From: an uncultured Nitrospira sp.
Lineage (GTDB): Bacteria > Nitrospirota > Nitrospiria > Nitrospirales > Nitrospiraceae
Assembly (NCBI GenBank): GCA_902500825.1
Contig: CABVRX010000019.1
Location: 1 to 64,000 of the forward strand
Direction of reading: 5' to 3'
DNA length: 64,000 nt
Of this stretch, positions 51,442-60,059 are shown piece after piece. Within the stretch, counting starts at the first letter, position 1, and each line of letters opens with the position of its first letter. The notes beneath the pieces are model-generated. The model worked only from the letters and a program-made list of their open reading frames with translations, was not told the DNA's origin and made no database searches. The position numbers and the translations under genes are program-made.

Positions 51442-54255
51442 ATGATTGTGGACGGGGTGAATATGTTCTGGCTCATTGCAGCGGCCAATGTTCTGCTGGT
51501 TGCTTTCTTGATGGTCCTCCTCATACGGGCGTCCCGACGAGCACGAATCGAAAGGATCTGCGCGGAGGCTGAACGAATCCGACTCCAGGAAACGGAGCAG
51601 AAGCTCCGGAGTATGTTGGATCGTCGGCAAGCTCTCCAGCATGCAGTGACAAAAGTGCTCGCAGGCGCTACTACCGTCGAGCAAGCGATTCCTGATCTCC
51701 TCCAGGCGATCGTCGTGAATCTCGATTGGCATGTCGGTGTATTTTGGCGGGTGCAAGAGGACCGGCGAACCATTGTCTGTGCGCAGAGCTGGTCGGTCGA
51801 TGCGACGGCGATACAGGAGTTCCTGAGAAGAAGTCGGCAAGAGGCCCGCACCACCGGATCCGATCTGCCGGGGCACTGTTGGGCCAGAGGTGAACCGCTG
51901 TGGATGGAAGATATTGCAAGAGACCCGATGTTTACTCGTGGCTCGGCTGAGGGAACGGAAATGCTGCACGCGGCCTGCGCGTTTCCAATTTGGCTGCGGG
52001 CGAACGTCTACGGTGTCATCGAACTCTTCGGTAGCGCGCCGCAGACCGAGGATCGGGATGTACTGAGAGCCTTGGGCACGGTCGGAAGGCAAATCGGCCT
52101 TTTCGTCGAACGAACGGAGGTGGAAGCGGCACTGCATGAGAACGAAGCCCGCACCGGCCTGATCATCGACACAGCCCTCGACGCCGTGATGACGATGGAT
52201 CATGCCGGCCGAATCACTGAGTGGAATGCCCAGGCTGAACAGGTTTTCGGCTGGTCCGCGCATGAAGTGATCGGGCGCGATGCCGCCGAGACCATCTTCC
52301 CGACGTCCCATCACGCCGGTTTTCGCGGCTATGTTCAGCGCCTGCTTGAATCCAAAGAAATGCCCCTCCCGAACAGGCTGGTCGAAATGATCGGTCTCGG
52401 GCGCGACAGTCGGGAATTTCCGGTTGAAATCGCCATGACGCCGTTAGTTGTCGAGGGGTGCGTCATTTTCAGCGCATTTATCAGAGACATTACGAGTCGG
52501 AAGGAAGCAGAGCAAGCATTGAGGGACTATGCCCAACAGTTGGAGCATATCAATCAGCAGCTGGATGCCGCATTGAGGGACGCCAAAGCCGCCACCGAGG
52601 CCAAGTCGTCGTTCCTGGCGACCATGAGTCACGAAATCCGGACACCGATGAACGGTGTGATCGGGATGACCGGTCTCTTGCTGGAGACCGTGCTGACGGA
52701 TGAACAGCGTGAATGCGCCGAAACGGTTCGAACCTGCGGCGACCACCTGTTGACGATCATCAATGACATTCTCGATTTTTCCAAGATTGAAGCAGGAAAG
52801 CTGGATTTGGAGGTGATCGAATTCGATCTTCGTCTAGCTGTCGAGGAATCCTTGGACCTTGTGGCGGAACGCGCGTCATCCAAAGGGCTCAATCTGGCCT
52901 GTCTCTTCCACGCCGACGTGCCGCGAGATCTGCTTGGTGATCCAAGTCGCCTCCGCCAGATTGTGGTGAACTTGACGGCCAACGCCATCAAGTTCACCAC
53001 GAGCGGAGATGTCGTTGTGGAAGTGACGGTTGAGGCTCAATCGAAAGAAGGAGCGGTGATCCGCATCGCGGTCACGGACACGGGTATCGGGATCACCGAG
53101 CAGGCCCGCGAACGATTGTTTCAGTCGTTCAGTCAAGCCGATGGGTCCACGACCAGAAAATATGGCGGGACCGGCCTCGGCCTTGCAATTTGCAAACGTC
53201 TTGTCGAGATGATGGGAGGCACGATTGGAGTCACCAGCCGAATCGGAGAGGGAAGCTGCTTCTGGTTTACGATGAATTTGCGCCGACAGGCTGATGGCTC
53301 CAAGAGTGCCGATGTCTCTGCCGCCGTATTGGCGGGTCTCCGTATCTTGATCGTGGATGATAGGGCCATCAATCGAAGGATTTTGGAGCTGATGACGAAG
53401 AAGTGGGGAATGCGCCCGACCGTGCTTCGCAGCGGATCAGAGGCATTGGATATCTTGAGCTGTCGGCACGGGCAACCGCCGTTCGATCTTGCGTTGTTGG
53501 ATATGGATATGAGTCCGACGGATGGGATCGCATTGGCGCGTACGATAAAGACACGAATTGAAGACCGCGATATCAAACTTGTGCTGTTTACGTCGTTCGG
53601 TCGACGGGGAGATGCGAAAGCAGCCAAAGAGGCGGGATTAGCAGCTTACCTGACAAAGCCGGTTCGAGAGCGACAATTGCACGATTGTCTCGTCGCGATC
53701 ATCACACAACGCTCCGTCGTTTCGAGTCGGTTGGCCACGAGGGAGTCGCCACCGCTCATCACTCGACACACCCTTGCCGAAACCAAGGCTAAGGGGGATC
53801 TCCGCATCCTCTTGGCCGAAGATAACATCATTAATCAGAAAGTGGCCGCTCGCCTCTTCCAGCGGTTGGGATATCGAATCGACGTCGTGTCCAACGGGCG
53901 CGAGGCGGTCGAGGCGATGTCTCGTATTCGTTATGACGCGGTGTTTATGGATTGCCAGATGCCGGACATGGATGGGTTCGAAGCGACACGGGAGATACGA
54001 CAACGGGAAGCGTTGCTTGTGAATCCTGAAGCGCAGAGCAAGGTGACGAGCGACGAATGGCGTGGGACGCCGCATGTGATGATTATCGCCATGACGGCGA
54101 ATGCCATGCAAGGGGACCGTGAACGGTGTCTGGCCGAAGGGATGGACGACTATCTCTCAAAACCTATTTCGGTCGACGCGCTGGCCGGAGTGTTGGCCCG
54201 AGTGGATCAAGGACGCGAGCATTCTCGGCCGGACAACAACCAAGAAGCCGCATAA
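51442..54255 (+). CDS. Hybrid histidine kinase (TM-GAF-PAS-HisKA-HATPase-REC-REC)
   Basis: The 937-residue protein has one transmembrane helix (about residues 8-28), a GAF-like domain (about 70-225), a PAS domain (about 235-355), and HisKA with phosphorylated His in [18 protein letters not shown] (about 397). The HATPase_c follows ([48 protein letters not shown]), then two receiver domains with Asp in [12 protein letters not shown] and [11 protein letters not shown]. No output domain is seen, so partner Hpt or regulator proteins must be elsewhere. Start at ATG 51442; a TTG 36 bases upstream also exists. Confidence 0.93.
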   Translation: MIVDGVNMFWLIAAANVLLVAFLMVLLIRASRRARIERICAEAERIRLQETEQKLRSMLDRRQALQHAVTKVLAGATTVEQAIPDLLQAIVVNLDWHVGVFWRVQEDRRTIVCAQSWSVDATAIQEFLRRSRQEARTTGSDLPGHCWARGEPLWMEDIARDPMFTRGSAEGTEMLHAACAFPIWLRANVYGVIELFGSAPQTEDRDVLRALGTVGRQIGLFVERTEVEAALHENEARTGLIIDTALDAVMTMDHAGRITEWNAQAEQVFGWSAHEVIGRDAAETIFPTSHHAGFRGYVQRLLESKEMPLPNRLVEMIGLGRDSREFPVEIAMTPLVVEGCVIFSAFIRDITSRKEAEQALRDYAQQLEHINQQLDAALRDAKAATEAKSSFLATMSHEIRTPMNGVIGMTGLLLETVLTDEQRECAETVRTCGDHLLTIINDILDFSKIEAGKLDLEVIEFDLRLAVEESLDLVAERASSKGLNLACLFHADVPRDLLGDPSRLRQIVVNLTANAIKFTTSGDVVVEVTVEAQSKEGAVIRIAVTDTGIGITEQARERLFQSFSQADGSTTRKYGGTGLGLAICKRLVEMMGGTIGVTSRIGEGSCFWFTMNLRRQADGSKSADVSAAVLAGLRILIVDDRAINRRILELMTKKWGMRPTVLRSGSEALDILSCRHGQPPFDLALLDMDMSPTDGIALARTIKTRIEDRDIKLVLFTSFGRRGDAKAAKEAGLAAYLTKPVRERQLHDCLVAIITQRSVVSSRLATRESPPLITRHTLAETKAKGDLRILLAEDNIINQKVAARLFQRLGYRIDVVSNGREAVEAMSRIRYDAVFMDCQMPDMDGFEATREIRQREALLVNPEAQSKVTSDEWRGTPHVMIIAMTANAMQGDRERCLAEGMDDYLSKPISVDALAGVLARVDQGREHSRPDNNQEAA

Positions 54256-54292
54256 CCCGCATTTTCCCATCAGAGCCGCTTTCCTTTTCCCA

Positions 54293-54985
54293 TCATGCCC
54301 ATTCAAGCGTCAATTGCTCCGGCGCTCTACCGATTCGATTGAGCGCTACGGGCTGGGGAGATGAGTCTGAGACCGGTGCACGGTAGGGCTTGGGGCGATC
54401 CTCGCACAGTTGGGTCGGCGAGACGAGCTCCTGCAATGCCCCTCGACAGGATCCGCATTGGTGGAGCTTTGGTTGGATGGTTCTTCGGTGCCGTCGATAG
54501 AGACGCCCGCAATCCTGGCATCGCCAGGCGAATTTCGACAAGGCAATCACTTCTTGCTCCAGGGCATGGTACGTCGTAACGGCCACTTCTCCCGATCGAT
54601 TGATCTGCGTCATCTTCCGCAAAAACTCCAAGCCATGATCAGGCCGTCGTTTCAACACATCGAATTGCCATTGATGGATCATTTCATGAGCCAAGGTGTT
54701 GAGCAGCTCCTGCTCCGCATAGGCCGTTCGTGCGGCGAGCTGTTCAAACAACGGAAGGGAAAGGCGAATTTCGCGACGGCTGTCGAGTATGGCGGGGTAG
54801 AAGGCCTTGGGCCCCTTGCGACAGGCGAACATCCCGACCGAGGCGGTCAGGCGATGACTCCAGACGATCTCGATCGGACTGAGTGAGCCGGTAAAGTACC
54901 GTGTGTTCAGGTGCTGCCAACGGGCTTGTAGCCCTTCGGACGAAAGGGGTATCGAAAGGCTCGGGCTCGCCCAAGTCGATGTCAT
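54293..54985 (-). CDS. SprT-like zinc metalloprotease-domain protein
   Basis: The 230-residue protein has the metalloprotease motif NTLAHEMIHQWQ (HExxH with Glu) and RRPDHGLEFLRKM, followed by a zinc ribbon with two Cys pairs (CQDCGRLYRRHRR ... CGSCRG). This order matches the SprT/Spartan family; eukaryotic Spartan degrades DNA-protein crosslinks, while bacterial SprT roles are mostly unknown. It overlaps the upstream gene by four bases and ends a minus-strand run that includes gmhA. Confidence 0.85.
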   Translation of the reverse strand: MTSTWASPSLSIPLSSEGLQARWQHLNTRYFTGSLSPIEIVWSHRLTASVGMFACRKGPKAFYPAILDSRREIRLSLPLFEQLAARTAYAEQELLNTLAHEMIHQWQFDVLKRRPDHGLEFLRKMTQINRSGEVAVTTYHALEQEVIALSKFAWRCQDCGRLYRRHRRTIQPKLHQCGSCRGALQELVSPTQLCEDRPKPYRAPVSDSSPQPVALNRIGRAPEQLTLEWA

Positions 54986-55971
54986 CCCAGTTCCTCCAGC
55001 ACAGCCGCTGCGAGCAACGGCAGCATGATCTCGTGGTGACCGGTCAAGGAATAGCCGTGCCCACCTTTTTGCGTCGGCCGCCGCACGACGTTGGTCTGCG
55101 GCCGGTAGTGCGAGAGAAAGTCCATGTTCACGGTGGTAATGTCGGCGATCGGATGGCCGAGGTTTCTGCCTAACGACAACGTTTTTAGAAAGACTTCGGG
55201 AAGAATCACCGCCGAGCCGATGTTGAGATAGACGCCGCCTTCCATCTCGGCAACGACGGCGGTGAGGCGTCTGAAGTCCAGGAGGGAAGTCGCTCCGATG
55301 GCGGCGCCGTCGGCAGAGGGATGCATATGGATAATATCGGTCCCGATCGCGACATGCACGGTCACCGGAATGCCGAGTCGCGCGCCAGTGGACAGAATAC
55401 TGACCGCGCGATTCGGGAATTGATCGGCTGATTGATTGATGTAGCGACCAACGGCCTCGCCCAGCCCCCGGCCGTCTTTTGCGCCACGCGCGATGGCGTC
55501 ATTCAGAATCCGCCCCGTTTCTTCCGCCATCCCGAACCGGCCTTCGTCGATCTCGGCATCGACTTCTTCAGAGGTGTGACCCATGAGAGCCAGTTCGAAG
55601 TCGTGAATGATGCCGGCCCCGTTCATGGCGACTGCCGTGATGATGCGTCGTTCCATCAAGTCCGTGATGATCGGAGCCAGCCCCACCTTGATCACGTGGG
55701 CGCCGATTCCGGCGATGACGGGGCGGCGCCTACGATGCGCCTTCGCGACGGCGTGGGTGACAGCCCGCAAGGTTTTGACCGCCAAGATGTCCGGGAGGCG
55801 GGAGTAGAATGTCGAGAAAGCCCCGCCGCGTTTCCACGGTGCGGCCAAGTCCGAGAGCCGGACCTTGCTGTGCCGCTTTTTCAGCGGATAGGTCTTGAGA
55901 TCAGCCGCATTGATCGGCGGAATCAAAGCGGGCGGCCGAGTCGCGGGAGTCCGGTCAGGACGCTTTCCCAA
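54982..55971 (-). CDS. Deoxyhypusine-synthase-like conserved protein
   Basis: The 329-residue protein has a NAD-binding-fold layout: RRRPVIAGIGAHVIKVGLAPIITDLMERRIITAVAMNGAGIIHDFELAL, EGRFGMAEETG, VTVHVAIGTDIIHMHPSADGAAIG, GGVYLNIGSAVILPEVFLK and TGHHEIMLPLL. Similar bacterial proteins are assigned to the deoxyhypusine synthase superfamily, but the eIF5A substrate is absent from bacteria. Substrate unknown; homospermidine-type chemistry is one possibility. It overlaps gmhA by 17 bases and the SprT-like gene by four. Confidence 0.6.
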   Translation of the reverse strand: MGKRPDRTPATRPPALIPPINAADLKTYPLKKRHSKVRLSDLAAPWKRGGAFSTFYSRLPDILAVKTLRAVTHAVAKAHRRRRPVIAGIGAHVIKVGLAPIITDLMERRIITAVAMNGAGIIHDFELALMGHTSEEVDAEIDEGRFGMAEETGRILNDAIARGAKDGRGLGEAVGRYINQSADQFPNRAVSILSTGARLGIPVTVHVAIGTDIIHMHPSADGAAIGATSLLDFRRLTAVVAEMEGGVYLNIGSAVILPEVFLKTLSLGRNLGHPIADITTVNMDFLSHYRPQTNVVRRPTQKGGHGYSLTGHHEIMLPLLAAAVLEELG

Positions 55972-56533
55972 GGAGATGATCCTCTACCAGTTCACACAAG
56001 ACGTGGCCGAGCGTGATGTGACTCTCTTGAATCCGAGACGTGATTGTAGACGGGACGATGAAGGGATAATCGACTAGCCCAGCCAGCTTTCCGCCGTTGG
56101 CGCCGGTCCAGGCAATCGTGATCAAGCCACAGTCGCGGGCTGCCTCGACACCTTTCAGCACGTTTGGAGAATTCCCGCTCGTGCTGATGCCGATGGCGAT
56201 GTCGCCTTTCCGGCCGTGCGCCCGGACCTGGCGGGCGAACAATTCCTCATACCCATAGTCGTTCGCGATGCAGGTAATGGCGGCAATGTCCGTCGCCAAG
56301 GCGATCGCCGGTAACGGCATCCGTTCGCGCTTGTATCGTCCGACGAACTCCGCCGCGATATGCGCCGCGTCGGTGGCGCTGCCACCGTTGCCGAACAGCA
56401 AGACTTTGTAACCATCGCGAAAGGCCGCTGCGATCAACCTGGCTACTTGGACAATCCGATCGGCGTGCTCACACGCAAACTCCTGCTTCACGCTCGCGCT
56501 ATCGGCAAACGCCGCCAAGACTAGTTCTTTCAT
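55955..56533 (-). CDS. gmhA: GmhA, sedoheptulose-7-phosphate isomerase
   Basis: The 192-residue SIS-domain protein has VLLFGNGGSATDAAHIAAEFVGRYKRER, a zinc-binding His region, IGISTSGNSPNVLKGVEAA, and the C-terminal ESHITLGHVLCELVEDHL. GmhA makes D-glycero-D-manno-heptose-7-phosphate for LPS core, upstream of RfaE2 (50740). Start at MKELVLAAF; a longer in-frame start exists. It overlaps the deoxyhypusine-synthase-like gene. Confidence 0.94.
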   Translation of the reverse strand: MKELVLAAFADSASVKQEFACEHADRIVQVARLIAAAFRDGYKVLLFGNGGSATDAAHIAAEFVGRYKRERMPLPAIALATDIAAITCIANDYGYEELFARQVRAHGRKGDIAIGISTSGNSPNVLKGVEAARDCGLITIAWTGANGGKLAGLVDYPFIVPSTITSRIQESHITLGHVLCELVEDHLLGKAS

Positions 56534-56586
56534 GAGCGCAATTCTAGGCGAGGTCGGTGAACCTGTCAAACGGAACGGTGTGCCTG

Positions 56587-57525
56587 TTAAGACTTCACTG
56601 GGGGGGAAATCCCAGGCTGTCTCATGGCATTCATCGCCAGCGCGATCATCGAACCGACATCGGAAATACTGGCTGGAAGCACCAGTGTGTTGCTCGACTT
56701 TGCCAGTTCGCCGAACTTGGCAATGTACTGCTCAGCTACCCTAAGTTGCACGGCTTCTGGGCCGCCGGGGACTTTGATGGATTCTGCCACCTTGCGGAGT
56801 CCGTCGGCAGTGGCCTGCGCAATGGCGAGTATGGCAGCCGCAGCGCCTTCTGCTTCGTTGATCTGTTGCTGCTTCTTGGCTTCAGACGCCTTAATGACTT
56901 GTTGTTTTTGACCTTCGGCTTGATTGATCGCGGCGTCGCGCTCTCCCTCCGACGTCAAAATCAGAGCGCGTTTCTCCCGTTCCGCGCGCATCTGCTTTTC
57001 CATTGCGTTGAGCACATCTTTCGGCGGAGTGATGTTCTTGATCTCGTATCGAAGGACTTTCACGCCCCAGGGTTCCGACGCTTTGTCCAATTCATTGACG
57101 ACCTGCGCGTTGATGGTGGTCCTGGCCTCAAAGGTCTTGTCCAACTCGATCTTGCCGATCTCGCTTCGCAGCGCCGTCTGGGCCAATTGTATGAGCGCAA
57201 ACTGGTAGTCGCTGATCCCATAAGACGCCCGCTCCGGATTAAGCACCCGCATGTAGAGAACTCCGTCGACATGGACCTGAACATTGTCGCGTGTAATGCA
57301 CACTTGTTCGGGAATATCGACGGCACTTTCCTTCAGCACGTGCTTGTATCGGATTGCATCGACAAAGGGCACCAGGATGTGGAATCCCGCATCAAGCGTG
57401 GAACTGTATTTCCCCAAACGTTCCACGACGTAGGCGCTCTGTTGAGGGACGACAACCGCGGTTTTTGCGATCACAATTACAACGATCACCGCCAGCACGA
57501 CGACAACTAACATTCCACCTTCCAT
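56587..57525 (-). CDS. SPFH/band-7 protein (QmcA-like)
   Basis: The 312-residue protein starts MEGGMLVVVVLAVIVVIVIA, a membrane anchor. A band-7 domain follows (VVPQQSAYVVERLGKYSSTLDAGFHILVPFVDAIRYK ... DNVQVHVDGVLYMRVLNPERASYGI) and a long coiled coil (residues 190-265, rich in Glu/Lys/Gln/Ala). It ends with VLPASISDVGSMIALAMN. Such proteins form membrane microdomain scaffolds and associate with NfeD. GAGGTG precedes the ATG, 26 bases after the NfeD gene. Confidence 0.92.
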   Translation of the reverse strand: MEGGMLVVVVLAVIVVIVIAKTAVVVPQQSAYVVERLGKYSSTLDAGFHILVPFVDAIRYKHVLKESAVDIPEQVCITRDNVQVHVDGVLYMRVLNPERASYGISDYQFALIQLAQTALRSEIGKIELDKTFEARTTINAQVVNELDKASEPWGVKVLRYEIKNITPPKDVLNAMEKQMRAEREKRALILTSEGERDAAINQAEGQKQQVIKASEAKKQQQINEAEGAAAAILAIAQATADGLRKVAESIKVPGGPEAVQLRVAEQYIAKFGELAKSSNTLVLPASISDVGSMIALAMNAMRQPGISPPVKS

Positions 57526-57551
57526 GCCTACACCTCGCTTGGTAGCAATCG

Positions 57552-57980
57552 TTATTCTGATTTCACCCAAAGCATCAACCCGTCCACTTTTGTCACTAGT
57601 GCGCGCTGGCCTTTGGCCAGCGGAGAGGCCCCCTCGTTGCGCGTAGTCCAGGTCGTGCCGCGCAATTCTGCCTTGCCCGTGTGTCCCGAGGGAAGATCGT
57701 CGAGTAGCACAGCGCGTTCTCCTACCATAGTATCTACCGCATGAGTCGGAGTACTTTTGGTCATTCGCAGCAGGGGCCCACGGAAAAGCAGGAGCGAAAC
57801 GACAGCCAGCATGGAGAAGAGCAGCCATTCCAGCCACGCAGTTTGCACGATACCCAGACCGACCAGTGCGCCGACGATCAGTGCCGCCATGCCGAAGAAC
57901 AGGAGATAGAATCCTCCCGGCGACATCATTTCTGCGCCGGCAAGGACTAATCCCATGAGCAACCAATACCACCAGGTCAT
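57552..57980 (-). CDS. NfeD-family membrane protein
   Basis: The 142-residue protein has three N-terminal hydrophobic helices (about 5-22, 26-45, 46-64) and a C-terminal OB-fold domain (TMVGERAVLLDDLPSGHTGKAELRGTTWTTRNEG ... KGQRALVTKVDGLMLWV). This is the short NfeD1b-type architecture without the protease domain. It pairs with the SPFH protein downstream. TGAGG precedes the ATG at 57980, favouring it over the ATG at 57992. Confidence 0.9.
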   Translation of the reverse strand: MTWWYWLLMGLVLAGAEMMSPGGFYLLFFGMAALIVGALVGLGIVQTAWLEWLLFSMLAVVSLLLFRGPLLRMTKSTPTHAVDTMVGERAVLLDDLPSGHTGKAELRGTTWTTRNEGASPLAKGQRALVTKVDGLMLWVKSE

Positions 57981-58088
57981 GAAAAACCTCATTGCTGTCC
58001 AAGTGAACCGACGAGATATCGGGAATCCTTGCGAAGTCTAGGGCTCATTCGAATAACCGTCAAGGGGAGCATATTTAATGGCATCAAA

Positions 58089-58117
58089 TTGAACACCCAT
58101 GCATGCGATGATATAGT
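58089..58117 (+). promoter_or_regulatory. Promoter of the CARF gene, near-leaderless
   Basis: TTGAAC (58089-58094), a 17-base spacer and TATAGT (58112-58117). The ATG at 58127 lies nine bases after the -10 box, so transcription would start within about three bases of it. No ribosome-binding site is present. Confidence 0.65.
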
Positions 58118-58126
58118 CGTCCCGCG

Positions 58127-59383
58127 ATGGCACAAGACCAACCTATCAAAGCGCTCGTGATTGCACTGATCGATGACGCGGCATCGGCGGTCTATTCAAT
58201 CAACAGGCTCAACCCGGATACCTTGTGTTTCGTATTGCCCGAAGGAAGCAGGGCCTTGGTGGAGTCGGACGTCCAGCCGAAAATCCAACAGATGCCGAGG
58301 CGGTGGGATTGGATCGTGATAGCAGACGCTACGGAGTTCCCACCCACCTATCAGACCATTGCGCGGTCCCTACCGGATCTCTTACGAACCTGGGACATAC
58401 AGCCGGGGGAGCTGGTGGTGGACCTGAGTGGGGCGACCGCGGCGATGGCTGGCGCGCTCACCTTGGTGGCGCTCCCGTGGACTTCTCGGGTGGTCGAACT
58501 GGTTCAGGCGCGCGAAGGTCTGGAGGGTGATCGTGTCGAGTTGGGCTCCAAGACGTTTGTCTGGACTCAGACGAATCCATGGGATGAGCAGGGGACGGTG
58601 TCGCGTCGAGAAGGATGTGAGTTGTTCAATCGAGGCCTATTTCATGTCGCCGCCAAAATGTTTCACGACATAGAACTATTAGTCAGTGGTGGACAGAAGC
58701 CGTTGTATCGAGCATTCAGGGATTTTGCCGAGGGCTATGAATTGTGGGAACGATTTCATTACCGCCAGGCCTGGGAGAAATTAAAGACCGCCATCAAGGC
58801 CCTTGAGATGGCTTCGCTGTGGGGCGGGCCATCTGGGTTGAAGGCGGTGCTACCACCTATCAAGGCGAACGCGGGATTCCTTGAAAAGCTCGTGCTCGAT
58901 CCCGCTGAAGTCAAAGAATTTGTATCCTTGGATTTGCTGGCCCATGCCGAGAGAAGGCTCCGAGCGGGACATGATCCCGAAGCGGCCATAACCGCACTCG
59001 TTCGTGCGCTGGAGGCGTTCGCGCAAGTCCGGCTCTTTAAGTTGCACAAGATCAAAAGCTGGGATGTGTCGCCGGGGCAGCTTCCGCAAGCGCTTCAAGA
59101 GACTTGCCGAACTTGCTACCTCGAAGACATCGACGGCAAGTACAAACTCCCGCTCCAAGCACAATTTCGGGTGTTGGCTGGATTGGGTGATCAGTTGGGC
59201 CAAGCCTTCCTCAGAGAATGGCAGAAGATGAAGCCGTTGCTGGATGCGGCCAACCGCGCGGTCTTGGGCCACGGTTTCGAGCCGATCAAGGCAGAGCGAG
59301 TGCAGCAACTCTACGATGTGGTCGTCAAACTGTCGGGTGTCAATGAGACCTCGCTGCCGAAGTTTCCGGTCCTCAATCTTTAG
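58127..59383 (+). CDS. Orphan CARF-HEPN protein (Cas02710/TIGR02710-like)
   Basis: The 418-residue protein has an N-terminal Rossmann-like CARF region (KALVIALIDDAASAVYSI, then DWIVIADATEFPPTYQ, then GELVVDLSGATAAMAGALTLVAL at 94-116). A helical middle follows (RREGCELFNRGLFHVAAKMF; YRAFRDFAEGYELWERFHYRQAWEKL), which I recall from TIGR02710 proteins. Near the C-terminus, NRAVLGHGFEPI gives Arg377-x4-His382, the HEPN ribonuclease motif. CARF proteins bind cyclic oligoadenylate made by type III CRISPR systems and activate the effector. The usual D-x-T-G-G-T-K segment is DLSGATAAM here, lacking the Lys. No cas gene or CRISPR array is in the window. Confidence 0.8.
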   Translation: MAQDQPIKALVIALIDDAASAVYSINRLNPDTLCFVLPEGSRALVESDVQPKIQQMPRRWDWIVIADATEFPPTYQTIARSLPDLLRTWDIQPGELVVDLSGATAAMAGALTLVALPWTSRVVELVQAREGLEGDRVELGSKTFVWTQTNPWDEQGTVSRREGCELFNRGLFHVAAKMFHDIELLVSGGQKPLYRAFRDFAEGYELWERFHYRQAWEKLKTAIKALEMASLWGGPSGLKAVLPPIKANAGFLEKLVLDPAEVKEFVSLDLLAHAERRLRAGHDPEAAITALVRALEAFAQVRLFKLHKIKSWDVSPGQLPQALQETCRTCYLEDIDGKYKLPLQAQFRVLAGLGDQLGQAFLREWQKMKPLLDAANRAVLGHGFEPIKAERVQQLYDVVVKLSGVNETSLPKFPVLNL

Positions 59384-59517
59384 TCATGGGGCGCCGAAGG
59401 CCGATCGTCGAGAGCGGATCGTATTGTTATCGGGCGGTCGTTTCGTTGATCACTACCATCACTTCGCATGTCTACCCGATCGTGTAACTCCTGACTAACC
59501 ATCCGCTTTCAGTTTCT

Positions 59518-59916
59518 ATGGAAGTAAAGATCTATTACGAAGACACCGACTGCGGCGGGGTGGTCTACTACGCCAATTATCTGAAATATTTTGAGCGGGC
59601 TCGTACCGAATACCTCGAAATGCGGGGATATTCGGTTGCGGCCTTGATGAAACAGGGCGTCATCTTCGTGGTCGTGCGTGCCGAAGTGGACTATTGCTCG
59701 CCCGGTCGGTACGGAGAAACGTTGGTCGTTGAAACGGATGTAGGCGATGTGACGCGCGCTGCTTTGACATTTTCCCATGTCCTGCGCGAAAAAGTGAGTG
59801 GCCGCGTGGTGGTGAAAGGCTCGGCTCGGTTGGCGGCGACGGACGGGAACGGGAAAGTCGTGCGTCTGGACGGAGCCATGGTCGCCGCTCTTCAATCAGC
59901 GTCCCATCCTTCATGA
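59518..59916 (+). CDS. ybgC: YbgC-like acyl-CoA thioesterase
   Basis: The 132-residue hot-dog-fold protein has the signature YYEDTDCGGVVYYANYLKYFERARTEYL, in which the Asp of the D-x-D-x-G-G-V segment is catalytic. YbgC hydrolyses acyl-CoA thioesters and is often linked to the Tol-Pal system. The C-terminus ends just before the dispersed repeat copy 2. No tol genes are adjacent. Confidence 0.92.
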   Translation: MEVKIYYEDTDCGGVVYYANYLKYFERARTEYLEMRGYSVAALMKQGVIFVVVRAEVDYCSPGRYGETLVVETDVGDVTRAALTFSHVLREKVSGRVVVKGSARLAATDGNGKVVRLDGAMVAALQSASHPS

Positions 59917-59928
59917 GTCGCCTCGGTT

Positions 59929-60059
59929 CTAACAGGATGCTCAAAAAGGCTGTCCAGCAAGGCCGCAGCGAGCGAAGAGGCGAAGCGTACGCTTCGGTAC
60001 GTTGAGCCTCTGAGCGATGCGAGAACACCGCTGGCGGACTTTTTTCAGCATCCTGTTAG
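59929..60059. repeat. Dispersed palindromic element, copy 2 (131 bp)
   Basis: The left end CTAACAGGATGCTCAAAAA and the inverted right end CTAACAGGATGCTGAAAAA match at 18 of 19 bases. The interior is a long imperfect palindrome (GTCCAGC ... GCGGACT; GAGGCGAAGCGTAC ... GTACGTTGAGCCTC) closely related to copy 1 at 41652-41858. The right end supplies the TAA stop of the methyltransferase on the minus strand. It fits a miniature inverted-repeat element. Confidence 0.8.

Noticed and set aside
58127-59383. Possibility that this gene belongs to a CRISPR-Cas locus
   Set aside because: No repeat array or other cas gene was seen on either side (nfeD, SPFH and ybgC flank it).
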